The notes: generated by a model not told the origin, from the letters alone. Shown: positions 1-6,724, numbered from the stretch's first letter. The stretch is DNA of 14,007 bases from an uncultured Bacilli bacterium (GCA_934132925.1 CAKPAL010000021.1:1-14007), one strand, 5' to 3'. Numbers and translations are program-made.

Positions 1-4
1 AAAT

Positions 5-57
5 AGTCCTCTGGTGATGAGGACCACTTATATATAAAACATAAGATTTCTCTTATG
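5..57. other. Two short hairpins at the left edge, unassigned
   Basis: Two perfect inverted repeats lie side by side. GTCCTC (6-11) pairs with GAGGAC (19-24) around a 7-nt loop, and CATAAGA (40-46) pairs with TCTTATG (51-57) around a TTTC loop. Neither is followed by a clear T-run on the plus strand. On the minus strand the first hairpin ends in TATTT at the window edge. They could be the end of an upstream transcript or the leader of a minus-strand gene to the left. I recognise no known RNA family. Confidence 0.35.
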
Positions 58-79
58 ACATTATATATTATGCTAGTTA

Positions 80-129
80 TGATAAAATAGTTCTTGTTTG
101 TTTAATTTTATTTTTATTTATTATATAAT
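80..129 (+). promoter_or_regulatory. Candidate promoter(s) of the DUF1287 gene
   Basis: Two -10 elements compete. An extended -10, TGATAAAAT (80-88), resembles the extended -10 boxes of three other genes here and would give a T-rich leader of about 40 nt. A perfect TATAAT (124-129) ends only 6 bp before the ATG at 136, so a start from it would give a nearly leaderless mRNA. No good -35 box is properly spaced from either, and no SD precedes the ATG. Confidence 0.4.
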
Positions 130-135
130 AATGAT

Positions 136-768
136 ATGAAAAAGAAAGTTGTTTATTTTATTATTTTATTTATTTTAATAGTTATAGGAGTCTTATTATA
201 TTTTTTACCTCGTAAAAGTTATTATAATAGTGACTTTGGTATTTTAGATATTAAGAGTGATATTGATTATGATAATGATGGTATTGATGATTATACTGAT
301 ATTCATGATGGAGCGGTTAATTATGTAAAGAAAAGACCAAAGTATAAATCTAAATATTATAGTACTGGCTACCCTAATGATAATTATGGTGTTTGTACTG
401 ATGTAGTAGCTTTTGCTTTTTTAAATGCTGGATATGACCTTCAGATGCTTGTTAATGAAGATATTATTAATAATAGAGAGTTATATGATATTGATAAGGT
501 AGATGTTAATATTGACTTTAGAAGAGTTAAAAATCTTAAGGTATTCTTTGATAGGACCGCTACTAAACTGACGATAGATATTAATAATTATAGTGAGTTT
601 CAAAAGGGAGACGTTGTTATTTTTGATAAGCATATTGCTATTATATCCGAAAAGAGAAATAAACAGGGTATTCCTTATATCATTCATAATAGTGGTAATC
701 TTAAATATATTGAAGATGCTTTAGGAAGATATAATATTATTGGTCATTATAGATGGAAAAAAACTTAA
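136..768 (+). CDS. DUF1287 family membrane-anchored protein
   Basis: The 210-aa product has an N-terminal signal anchor (KKK, then a hydrophobic stretch at about residues 5-24), so the rest is probably outside the membrane. The body matches DUF1287, a family with an NlpC/P60-like fold and unproven function, possibly acting on the cell wall. Family signatures are GVCTDVV with Cys87, the DFRRVKNL stretch near residue 130, KGDVVIFDKHIA with His166, HNSG with His184, and the ending IIGHYRW. Cys87 and His166 fit a Cys-His catalytic pair. An acidic DxDxDG motif (about residues 42-55) precedes the core and looks Ca2+-binding. The start is the first ATG of the frame and has no SD. The gene converges on the next one, and their stop codons overlap. 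Family assignment is firm; the biochemical role is not known. Confidence 0.85.
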   Translation: MKKKVVYFIILFILIVIGVLLYFLPRKSYYNSDFGILDIKSDIDYDNDGIDDYTDIHDGAVNYVKKRPKYKSKYYSTGYPNDNYGVCTDVVAFAFLNAGYDLQMLVNEDIINNRELYDIDKVDVNIDFRRVKNLKVFFDRTATKLTIDINNYSEFQKGDVVIFDKHIAIISEKRNKQGIPYIIHNSGNLKYIEDALGRYNIIGHYRWKKT

Positions 769-792
769 TCCAGTTCTTGAGGATTAAGTTTT
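760..792. terminator. Bidirectional terminator holding two stop codons
   Basis: A 12-bp perfect stem (760-771 with 781-792) encloses a 9-nt loop. T-rich tails flank it on both strands: TTTTATTTTT on plus, and the complement of the A-run at 756-763 on minus. The TAA of the plus gene (766-768) and that of the minus gene (765-767) both fall in the left arm, so one hairpin ends both convergent transcripts. Confidence 0.85.
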
Positions 793-1847
793 ATTTTTCT
801 ATCAACAGCAATATCATGAATAATTAATTTTGAGTTCTTATCTTCATTTTTAATATTATATATTAGAAGATATTCGGTATAATCATCTAGGCTCAGGTAT
901 TGTTTGCTATAGCCTTTACCTATATCACTAAAATAGTTATAATACTTTAGACTTGGAATATACTCATTATGTTTACCTTTTAGAACTAGTTCATCTAGGC
1001 TTAAGATATATTTATTTTGTTTTCCTTTTATTTTTATTTTAGCTATTACATAAGAATTGTCTCTACTTATTCTATTTCTTGTTGATATATAGGATTCTTC
1101 CACTATTAGGTTAAAGTTATCTGTTACTAAAGTTTGTTTTTCTCCTATTGTTCCATGGATAACGAATTTATTAAAAGGAAAAGCTAATATCAATATTATT
1201 GCTATTATTCCTAAAATAATATTTATAAATAGTTTATATTCGGTATAATAATATTTTAGTTCTCTTACTTGTTTTCTTCCGGTATTTAGAATTTTATCCG
1301 ATGATATATTAGTTGTTACTTCTACTTCTTCGTTATCTTCGGCTTCTAATTTTAAATCTTGAAGATCTTTATTGAAATTGAACTTTTTGATATCAAAACC
1401 TAATCCTCTTATTAATACGGGAATGGTTATAATTAATAACATCCAATAATTTACTCTGCTTATATCTCTTAGTAATCTTATTTCTTTAGCGGGTAATACA
1501 GTTGTTTCTAATACTCTTATATTATTGGTTAAATGTATAAATAGTAGAAGAGAAAATAAACTTATTACGATGGTTATTATGTAGAATAGTTTTGGTTTCT
1601 TTTTATATTTCATTAGATAGTATATTGTTATTGACATTATTATTATGAGGAATATGGCAATATATATAAAAGGGTTTATATAGTTTGTCATTTCAATACC
1701 TACACTACCATTATATAATATATAATCTTTATAGAAGGTAACAATATTGTTTGCTTTAAATGTTATATAAGCAAATAATATAAATAATATTATATGTATT
1801 AATTTAAAGTGCTTTATTAGAAAAGCATAGGGTCTTCTTAGTACCAT
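765..1847 (-). CDS. Five-helix membrane protein with a C-terminal extracytoplasmic domain
   Basis: I chose the ATG at 1847 (360 aa) because AAGGAGGAG lies just upstream; the frame can also open at a TTG 11 codons earlier, which has no SD. Hydrophobic segments lie at about residues 14-32, 60-80, 87-106, 131-150 and 206-228. Positive residues (RR near the start, KYKKKPK after helix 2, KK after helix 4) put the N-terminus and an acidic loop of about 55 residues (150-205) inside the cell. The last 130 residues are then outside. This tail starts IGEKQTLVTDNFNLIVEE and looks beta-rich, loosely like DUF4352-type Ig-like domains, but that resemblance is weak. Function is unknown. The gene has its own promoter and is monocistronic. 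Confidence 0.8.
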   Translation of the reverse strand: MVLRRPYAFLIKHFKLIHIILFILFAYITFKANNIVTFYKDYILYNGSVGIEMTNYINPFIYIAIFLIIIMSITIYYLMKYKKKPKLFYIITIVISLFSLLLFIHLTNNIRVLETTVLPAKEIRLLRDISRVNYWMLLIITIPVLIRGLGFDIKKFNFNKDLQDLKLEAEDNEEVEVTTNISSDKILNTGRKQVRELKYYYTEYKLFINIILGIIAIILILAFPFNKFVIHGTIGEKQTLVTDNFNLIVEESYISTRNRISRDNSYVIAKIKIKGKQNKYILSLDELVLKGKHNEYIPSLKYYNYFSDIGKGYSKQYLSLDDYTEYLLIYNIKNEDKNSKLIIHDIAVDRKIKLNPQELD

Positions 1848-1851
1848 TTTA

Positions 1852-1900
1852 CTCCTCCTTACTCTATTATTAGTATACAATAAAATGGTAAATATAGCAA
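1852..1900 (-). promoter_or_regulatory. Promoter and RBS of the membrane-protein gene
   Basis: On the minus strand, TTGCTA (1900-1895), a 17-bp spacer and TATACT (1877-1872) form a good sigma-70 type promoter. The SD AAGGAGGAG (1860-1852) follows, with the ATG at 1847. The -35 box lies just past the tail of the thrS terminator. Confidence 0.7.
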
Positions 1901-1901
1901 G

Positions 1902-1932
1902 AAAAATAACAAAGTTTTATGCTTTGTTATTT
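1902..1932 (-). terminator. Terminator of the thrS operon overlapping the stop codon
   Basis: An 11-bp perfect stem (1932-1922 with 1914-1904), a 7-nt loop and a T-tail (complement of A 1906-1902) form an intrinsic terminator. The TAA stop of thrS (1929-1927) lies inside the upstream arm. Confidence 0.85.
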
Positions 1933-3681
1933 GTATTCTTGAACCATAGTCATCATTTCTTTTATGTATTCTTCTTTATCTAGAGTAGTGGTATTTTCTT
2001 CACCAAACTTACGATAAGTAATTGTATTATTATCTCTTTCATTATTTCCTAATACTAATGTATATGGAATTTTTCTTGTTTGAGACTCCCTTATTTTATA
2101 TCCCATCTTTTCATTTCTTGAATCTAATTCTACTCTGAAGCCTTTTGTTCTTAATTCTTCGACTACTCTACTAGCGTAATCTAGATGATATTCGTTATTT
2201 ACTGGTATAACATTTATTTGAATTGGAGATAACCATAATGGTAATGCTCCTTTTGTTTCTTCTAGAATGAAAGCTGTAAATCTATCGAAGGTTCCGAAGA
2301 TAGCTCTATGTAATACTACTGGTACTTGTTTTTCGCCATTAGAATCAATGTATGATAAGTTAAATCTTCTTGGTAATAAGAAATCTAACTGACAAGTGGA
2401 TAATGTTACTTCTGGTCCAACTGCTGGTTTTACTTCGACATCTAGTTTTGGTCCGTAGAAGGCTGCTTCTCCTATTGCTTCAGTATATGGTACTCCTATT
2501 TCATTTAATACATTACGTAGTTCACTTTCGGCATTATTCCACATTTCATCATCATCGAAATATTTATGTTTATCTTCTGGATCACGAAGAGATAATCTGA
2601 ATTTGTAGTTCTTTAGACCAAAATCTTTATATACATCTAAGATTAGGTTAACTACTTCTTTGAACTGCTGTTTTATTTGATCTGGTCTAACGAATAAGTG
2701 AGCATCGTTTTGACACATGCACCTTACTCTTTCTAGACCTTTTACAGCACCACTTGCTTCATATCTGAAGTCAGTAGCAAACTCTCCTATTTTGATTGGT
2801 AATTCACGATATGAATGAATCTCATTACCATAAATTAACATATGATGTGGACAATTCATTGGTCTTAAAACGAATTCTTCATCATCAACTTTCATTGATG
2901 GAAACATATTTTCTTTGTAATGATCCCAATGACCTGATGTTTTGTATAAATCAACTGTTCCAACACATGGTGTGTATACATGAGAGTAACCTAATTTTTG
3001 TTCTTTAGCATAGATGTAATTTTCTAGATTTTTTCTTACAATAGCACCATTTGGTAACCATAATGGCATTCCTTTTCCTACTAGATCATGACTCATAAAG
3101 ATATCTAGATCTTTACCAATCTTACGATGATCTCTTTCTTTTCTCTCTTGTAATTCTGTCAAGTAAGCATTAAGATCTTCTTCATTTCTGAAACATACTC
3201 CATATATTCTTTGAAGCATCTTATTATTAGAATCTGCTTTCCAATAAGCTCCTGATACTTTGATTAATTTAAAATATTTTAGTTCTTTAGTGGTATCTAC
3301 ATGTGGTCCCCTACAAAGATCTGTAAAGTCACCTTGGGTATAACAAGATATTACTTGTTCATTTTCATCCATCCTACTAATTAAATCTATTTTGTATGGA
3401 TCGTCATGGAACATATCTAGTGCTTCTTCTTTTGTTATTTCATGTCTTACAATTCTCTTACCATCTTTTGATAGTTTTTTCATTTCTTTTTCGATTTTTG
3501 GTAAATCTTCTTCCTTGATTACTTCATCGCCTAAATCGATATCATAATAGAATCCTTCTTCAATTACTGGTCCAACCCAAAACTTAGCATTTGGATATAG
3601 ATGTTTTACTGCTTGGGCAAGTAAATGGGCACAAGAGTGGTTCAATCTACTTAAGCCTTCATTTTCTTTAATATTTATCAT
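1927..3681 (-). CDS. thrS: Threonyl-tRNA synthetase without TGS domain
   Basis: This class II synthetase joins threonine to tRNA-Thr in the cytoplasm. At 584 aa it is about 60 shorter than the usual enzyme because the N-terminal TGS domain is absent: the protein begins almost directly with the editing domain. Editing-site residues are visible in HSCAH (His15, His19) and CRGPH (Cys123, His127). The catalytic core shows MNCPHH (Cys277), motif 2 around RYEASGAVKGLERVR (306-320), DAHLF (His328) and VVLHRAIFG (His458). Cys277, His328 and His458 match the zinc ligands. Motif 3 is GTFDRF, and a C-terminal anticodon-binding domain follows from about residue 485. The start ATG has SD GGAGGA within the end of the upstream gene, 3 nt before it. 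The T-box leader upstream controls the gene according to tRNA-Thr charging. Confidence 0.97.
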   Translation of the reverse strand: MINIKENEGLSRLNHSCAHLLAQAVKHLYPNAKFWVGPVIEEGFYYDIDLGDEVIKEEDLPKIEKEMKKLSKDGKRIVRHEITKEEALDMFHDDPYKIDLISRMDENEQVISCYTQGDFTDLCRGPHVDTTKELKYFKLIKVSGAYWKADSNNKMLQRIYGVCFRNEEDLNAYLTELQERKERDHRKIGKDLDIFMSHDLVGKGMPLWLPNGAIVRKNLENYIYAKEQKLGYSHVYTPCVGTVDLYKTSGHWDHYKENMFPSMKVDDEEFVLRPMNCPHHMLIYGNEIHSYRELPIKIGEFATDFRYEASGAVKGLERVRCMCQNDAHLFVRPDQIKQQFKEVVNLILDVYKDFGLKNYKFRLSLRDPEDKHKYFDDDEMWNNAESELRNVLNEIGVPYTEAIGEAAFYGPKLDVEVKPAVGPEVTLSTCQLDFLLPRRFNLSYIDSNGEKQVPVVLHRAIFGTFDRFTAFILEETKGALPLWLSPIQINVIPVNNEYHLDYASRVVEELRTKGFRVELDSRNEKMGYKIRESQTRKIPYTLVLGNNERDNNTITYRKFGEENTTTLDKEEYIKEMMTMVQEYK

Positions 3682-3684
3682 ATT

Positions 3685-3975
3685 CTATTTCCTCCTTCGA
3701 TATTTTTTTTCTGCTTTTTTTAGTTTTCTTGATTTTATTTCTTTTTGTTCTTTTTTATATTCGCGGCAATTATGTTTTTTCTCTCTGCAACTTACATTTG
3801 GTGTATACCCTCTTATTATTGTTCCATCTATAATTCTTATTGTTTTCTCATTTATTCCTTCTAGTGCTTTCTTTAGACTAATTAACTGGCTAAGGTTCAT
3901 ATTTGATATATCTATGTACCATGTTGTAATATAGTCATCTTGAATAGCGGTTATTGGTATATAATCTTCTTTCAT
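3685..3975 (-). CDS. Small basic protein of unknown function, first gene of the T-box operon
   Basis: The 96-aa product matches no family I recognise. Residues 1-60 look like a small mixed alpha/beta domain (YIPITAIQDDYITTWYID, then a helix ending KKALEGI). The C-terminal third is extremely basic (KSRKLKKAEKKYRRRK), which suggests RNA or ribosome binding; two cysteines lie near residues 62 and 69. The ATG is preceded by AAGGAGGG (3988-3981), immediately after the T-box terminator hairpin. No promoter lies between this gene and thrS, so both are read from one T-box-controlled message. A link to tRNA or translation is inferred from this position and the basic tail. It is not a detached TGS domain as far as I can see. 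Confidence 0.75.
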   Translation of the reverse strand: MKEDYIPITAIQDDYITTWYIDISNMNLSQLISLKKALEGINEKTIRIIDGTIIRGYTPNVSCREKKHNCREYKKEQKEIKSRKLKKAEKKYRRRK

Positions 3976-3994
3976 AAAAACCCTCCTTAAAATG

Positions 3995-4200
3995 AAAAAA
4001 GACCCTCTAAAGGAGAGAATACTATCTCGGTACCATCCTTCTTTGGTCTTAATTTTGATAACGGCTTATTACCGGTAATCTCTTTCGAGTACACTCAAAG
4101 GTAGTAATTATATATACTCATATTAGTTTACACCTACCACTAACTCTCTATAAATACATATATATAATGTTATCCTTCTCATTGCTTTGAATATAAATAT
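3995..4200 (-). promoter_or_regulatory. T-box riboswitch leader, threonine specificity
   Basis: The leader holds the T-box core AAGGATGGTACCGAGA (4040-4025), whose TGGT can pair with the ACCA end of uncharged tRNA. Antiterminator: AAGGA pairs with TCCTT, and GAGA with TCTC, around the 7-nt bulge TGGTACC. The competing terminator pairs CTCTC (4017-4013) with GAGGG (4007-4003), followed by a T-rich tail (TCTTTTTT). Stem I is closed by TCAAAG/CTTTGA (3' arm 4101-4096). Its distal part contains AGAGAG and TTAGT/ACTAA around GGTAGGTGTA. The predicted specifier loop reads ACTACC (4105-4100), so either register gives a Thr codon (ACU or ACC). A small GAGT/ACTC hairpin and a further stem follow. Low charging of tRNA-Thr should favour read-through into the downstream genes. 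Confidence 0.92.
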
Positions 4201-4229
4201 ATTATATGCTTATTTTTATTCTTTGTCAA
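4201..4229 (-). promoter_or_regulatory. Consensus promoter of the T-box-thrS operon
   Basis: The minus strand carries a perfect TTGACA (4229-4224), a 17-bp spacer and a perfect TATAAT (4206-4201). It is the strongest promoter in the window and fits a housekeeping synthetase operon whose control is exerted later, by the T-box. Confidence 0.92.
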
Positions 4230-4249
4230 TTGTTTTTTTGTTATTTCCA

Positions 4250-4306
4250 CTTAAGCCTACTTTTGTAGTCTTAAGATGGTATGATGAAGCCTTGGTCTTC
4301 ATCATA
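4250..4306. terminator. Paired hairpins after the HD-kinase gene
   Basis: The first hairpin has a 10-bp perfect stem (TATGATGAAG 4280-4289 with CTTCATCATA 4297-4306). The second has an 11-bp stem with one mismatch (4250-4260 with 4265-4275) and a 4-nt loop. They lie 14 and 45 nt past the stop of the HD-kinase gene. Neither has a clean U-run on the minus strand; the first is followed by AGCTTTTATTT on the plus strand. They probably end the HD-kinase transcript or shield the promoter next to them. Together with the T-box leader and its promoter they fill the 344-base gap between genes. Confidence 0.5.
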
Positions 4307-4319
4307 AGCTTTTATTTAA

Positions 4320-5654
4320 TTATTTATCAAATTTTTCATTTACTATAGCAATATATTTACTTCTCATATCAGTAAGTATTGTATTTAGTACTTCAAAGGA
4401 AATATCTCTTTCACTCTTATCGGTAGTATCAAATAAATGGAAGTTAATATTTTCTTTTCTAGATAATTCTTTCATATTCATAAGTGAATTATTGTATTCA
4501 TTTATGTTTTCTTCATTTAAAAAGGTTCTTTTTTCTAATGATGTATTAGCGGTGTAGTCTCTTCTTAAAGAGGTTAAACTATCAGTGTATAATCCTATTA
4601 CAATATCAATCTTATTTTTAATTATTGGTGTATATTTGCTTATATAATTTTTATATTCTTCTTGGGTCGCTCCATTTTTATTATATAGTCTATCCATCCA
4701 AATCATTCTATCAAAAAGAGAACGATCTATTATTATGATATCTTGTTTTTTGGTTAATTCTTCATTTAAATCGTTTAGAACATACTTGGGTATTTCAGTG
4801 TTGATAATATTCTTATATTCGTTCTTTAGTTTAGGGTATATTGTTTCTTTATATCTTTTTGAAGTTGTAAACTCCTCTAATACTGTAGTGGTAAAGCCAC
4901 CTTTTTTGAAGAAATCGTAAAGGTTATTTATTAAGGTTGTTTTACCGGTTCTTGGGGTCCCAGTAAATTCGATGACGTATGGTATCTGACTATCTAAAGC
5001 AGTAATCATTTTATATATTTCTTGCTTTTGATAATGTAGTTTTAAGAGTTTTTTGTATTCTTCTTCTCTTCCTTTAAATATTTTTCTTTCTAATTCGTCA
5101 TGTTTATTATTATTAAAGATATCCTCTATTAAGAGTTTTAATCTAACAAACATTGGGATGTTTTCATCTTCGTTATAAATTAAACTTTTATATACTTCAG
5201 TATAATACCATTTTTGTTTATCGAAACCTCTTTTAAAAGCTGAAAAATCTTTTTCACCTTTGATTTCAAATATTATTCGCATATCCTCTAGATTGCTTAT
5301 TTTATCTGCACATACTATGGCTTTATGTCTTAAGTCTAGATTCTTTACATTATTTATTGTTTCTTGTTTTCTTTCTTCCCAACTTAAACTTTTATCTTGT
5401 TCTGTTGCTCCCAGTACTAAAGATACAATATCTTCGTTAAACTCCTTTAGTAAATCTTCTTTAGTGTATTTGGTATCTTCAATTACATCATGAAGGTAGG
5501 CTGCCGCTACTACATTATCATCATATCCATACCCACTCAAAATATTAGCGACATTTATGGGATGAATTATCATAGGCTTCTCTTTATCTGATTTTCTTCT
5601 TTGACCTCGATGAGCATTAATAGCAAATAATTTAGCTTTTTCTTTTATATTCAT
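4320..5654 (-). CDS. SpoT/MESH1-like HD hydrolase fused to a P-loop kinase
   Basis: The start is the ATG at 5654 (444 aa), 7 nt after GAGGAG; a TTG 5 codons upstream would fall on the SD itself. Residues 1-165 form an HD domain of the (p)ppGpp hydrolase type: HRGQRRK (His15), IIHP (His31), LHDVIEDT (His55, Asp56, Glu59, Asp60) and ADKISN (Asp117, Asn121), so the metal-binding set is complete. No alarmone synthetase domain follows. Instead, residues 225-430 form a nucleoside/nucleotide-kinase-like domain with Walker A GTPRTGKTT (Lys238) and IIIIDRSLFDR (Asp310), plus an Arg-rich stretch near residue 365 that may be the lid. The protein may remove phosphate from, or add it to, nucleotides such as alarmones; the substrate is inferred. 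The gene appears to be transcribed alone or together with the WYL gene, 85 bp upstream. Confidence 0.85.
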   Translation of the reverse strand: MNIKEKAKLFAINAHRGQRRKSDKEKPMIIHPINVANILSGYGYDDNVVAAAYLHDVIEDTKYTKEDLLKEFNEDIVSLVLGATEQDKSLSWEERKQETINNVKNLDLRHKAIVCADKISNLEDMRIIFEIKGEKDFSAFKRGFDKQKWYYTEVYKSLIYNEDENIPMFVRLKLLIEDIFNNNKHDELERKIFKGREEEYKKLLKLHYQKQEIYKMITALDSQIPYVIEFTGTPRTGKTTLINNLYDFFKKGGFTTTVLEEFTTSKRYKETIYPKLKNEYKNIINTEIPKYVLNDLNEELTKKQDIIIIDRSLFDRMIWMDRLYNKNGATQEEYKNYISKYTPIIKNKIDIVIGLYTDSLTSLRRDYTANTSLEKRTFLNEENINEYNNSLMNMKELSRKENINFHLFDTTDKSERDISFEVLNTILTDMRSKYIAIVNEKFDK

Positions 5655-5739
5655 TTTATCACTCCTCAAATTTATTATAGTAGTCTTTTAGGAAATATAT
5701 CGTCGTTATTATTATAATGTAGGAAGTATTGTGCGTTTA

Positions 5740-6345
5740 TTATATTTCTTCTATATTAAGTATCTTACTTAAAGTAAAATGCCTAATAGAACCTCTTAAT
5801 TTACAAAAGGCAAGAACATAAGTATTATTTTCGAACTCAAACATATTTATTGGAATAATTTCTCTTTTAACTATTTTACCAGAAGAGCCTAGGTAATCTA
5901 TTAATAAACTTTTTTTATCTTTAATACATTTATCAATAATATCAATTTTTTCGTTATTTTCTTTTATTGTTACATCGATATTTTTATATTCGGATAATAT
6001 TTTATTAGTATTATAAATAGAATGTAATTTTTTATTTAGTTTTTTAAAATCACTAGTTAATTTTTCATCATTAGTATTTTTTAATTTATCTTCTACTCTA
6101 TTTAATATTTCTAAATCGTATTTATTAAAATAATCTATATTCATAATATCATTTTTATTTATATAATATCCTCCACCTGGGCCTTTAAATGATTCAATAA
6201 TATAGCCAGCCATCTCTAATTGTTCTTTATAATATCTTACCATTCTCTCTGTTACTCCAAGTTCCATGCTAAGTTCTTTAACAGAATATACTCTACCATT
6301 TGATAATAACTTTATCATTAGAAATGTATTAGATATTTTACTCAT
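5740..6345 (-). CDS. HTH-WYL transcriptional regulator
   Basis: The 201-aa protein has a winged-helix DNA-binding domain at residues 1-60 (YSVKELSMELGVTERMVRYY is the helix-turn-helix), a helical linker rich in Lys and Asn (70-135), and a WYL-type ligand-sensing domain at 140-201. In the WYL part, LLIDYLG, REIIPINMFEFENNTYVLAFC and RHFTLSKI match the family pattern. It is shorter than YafY-type regulators (about 300 aa) and lacks the C-terminal WCX extension. SD AGGTGA precedes the ATG by 3 nt. It lies on the same strand 82 bp after gene D but has its own promoter, and a terminator separates them. WYL proteins often control defence genes or bind nucleic acids, so it is a candidate regulator of the A-D operon or of the HD-kinase gene; this is inference. 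Confidence 0.85.
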   Translation of the reverse strand: MSKISNTFLMIKLLSNGRVYSVKELSMELGVTERMVRYYKEQLEMAGYIIESFKGPGGGYYINKNDIMNIDYFNKYDLEILNRVEDKLKNTNDEKLTSDFKKLNKKLHSIYNTNKILSEYKNIDVTIKENNEKIDIIDKCIKDKKSLLIDYLGSSGKIVKREIIPINMFEFENNTYVLAFCKLRGSIRHFTLSKILNIEEI

Positions 6346-6374
6346 ACTTCACCTACTTTGTTTCAATTAAAAAT

Positions 6375-6383
6375 ATTATATCA
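6375..6383 (-). promoter_or_regulatory. Extended -10 promoter of the WYL gene
   Basis: TGATATAAT on the minus strand (6383-6375) is a perfect extended -10 element. The region 17 bp upstream (GTACTT) is a poor -35 and overlaps the preceding terminator stem. The same TTATGATATAATA string occurs upstream of gene A. Confidence 0.6.
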
Positions 6384-6391
6384 TAAATATT

Positions 6392-6424
6392 AAAAATAAG
6401 TACTATTATTTCAAGTACTTATTT
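6392..6424 (-). terminator. Terminator of the A-D operon
   Basis: An 11-bp perfect stem (6424-6414 with 6404-6394), a 9-nt loop and TTTTT (6396-6392) form a good intrinsic terminator just after gene D. Its upstream arm and loop belong to the 32-nt direct repeat shared with the 3' end of the hybrid kinase gene. The downstream arm is not duplicated there, apart from its first base. Confidence 0.85.
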
Positions 6425-6435
6425 ATTTTATTCAT
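6404..6435. repeat. Direct repeat, left copy (possible attachment or duplicated target site)
   Basis: These 32 nt match 11128-11159 in the same orientation with one mismatch (T at 6427, C at 11151). The copy starts in the last codons of gene D and runs into the terminator. The two copies are 4,724 bp apart and bracket the A-D operon exactly. Confidence 0.75.
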
Positions 6436-6724
6436 TAATAATATCAATATTAGTGTAATCTTCATTAATAAGATTAACAAGCACAGGGATATTAAATTTT
6501 GATAATCTCTTTACAAGTTGTTCAAACGTGAGAAAAAAGATATCCATTCTATATACTAATAACTCATCAATGTTATTTATACCAATATTTTTTATATAAT
6601 TAATAATGTTTATAGCATCTTCTTCGTTGCAAGATAAATCAAATATGGCAGTTTCATTATTATTCTTTAACATTTCAATTAAAGTATCATCACTTATACC
6701 AACATTTTTTAAAAAGTCAATCAT
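6428..6724 (-). CDS. Gene D: small helical protein of unknown function
   Basis: The 98-aa product is predicted mostly alpha-helical. It opens with LKNVGISDDTLIEMLKNN and continues with IINYIKNIGINNIDELLVYR and LTFEQLVKRLSKF. This is a run of short paired helices with an xxIGI turn, which recalls the helical repeats of mTERF-like proteins. I rely on the general pattern only and cannot name a family. The ATG overlaps the TGA of gene C (ATGA), with GAGGAG and AGGGG upstream, so translation is probably coupled to C. It is the last gene of the A-D operon, and its final codons fall in the direct repeat. Its size suggests an accessory subunit or an immunity-like partner of C, but nothing in the sequence proves this. 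Confidence 0.7.
   Translation of the reverse strand: MIDFLKNVGISDDTLIEMLKNNNETAIFDLSCNEEDAINIINYIKNIGINNIDELLVYRMDIFFLTFEQLVKRLSKFNIPVLVNLINEDYTNIDIINE

Noticed and set aside
2370..3008. Plus-strand ORFs inside thrS
   Set aside because: They are low-complexity (runs of Leu, Val, His) with no SD and lie entirely within a certain gene; they are antisense shadows.
3685..3975. The small T-box ORF as a split-off TGS domain of ThrRS
   Set aside because: Its sequence shows none of the usual TGS pattern, and its highly basic tail does not fit that domain.
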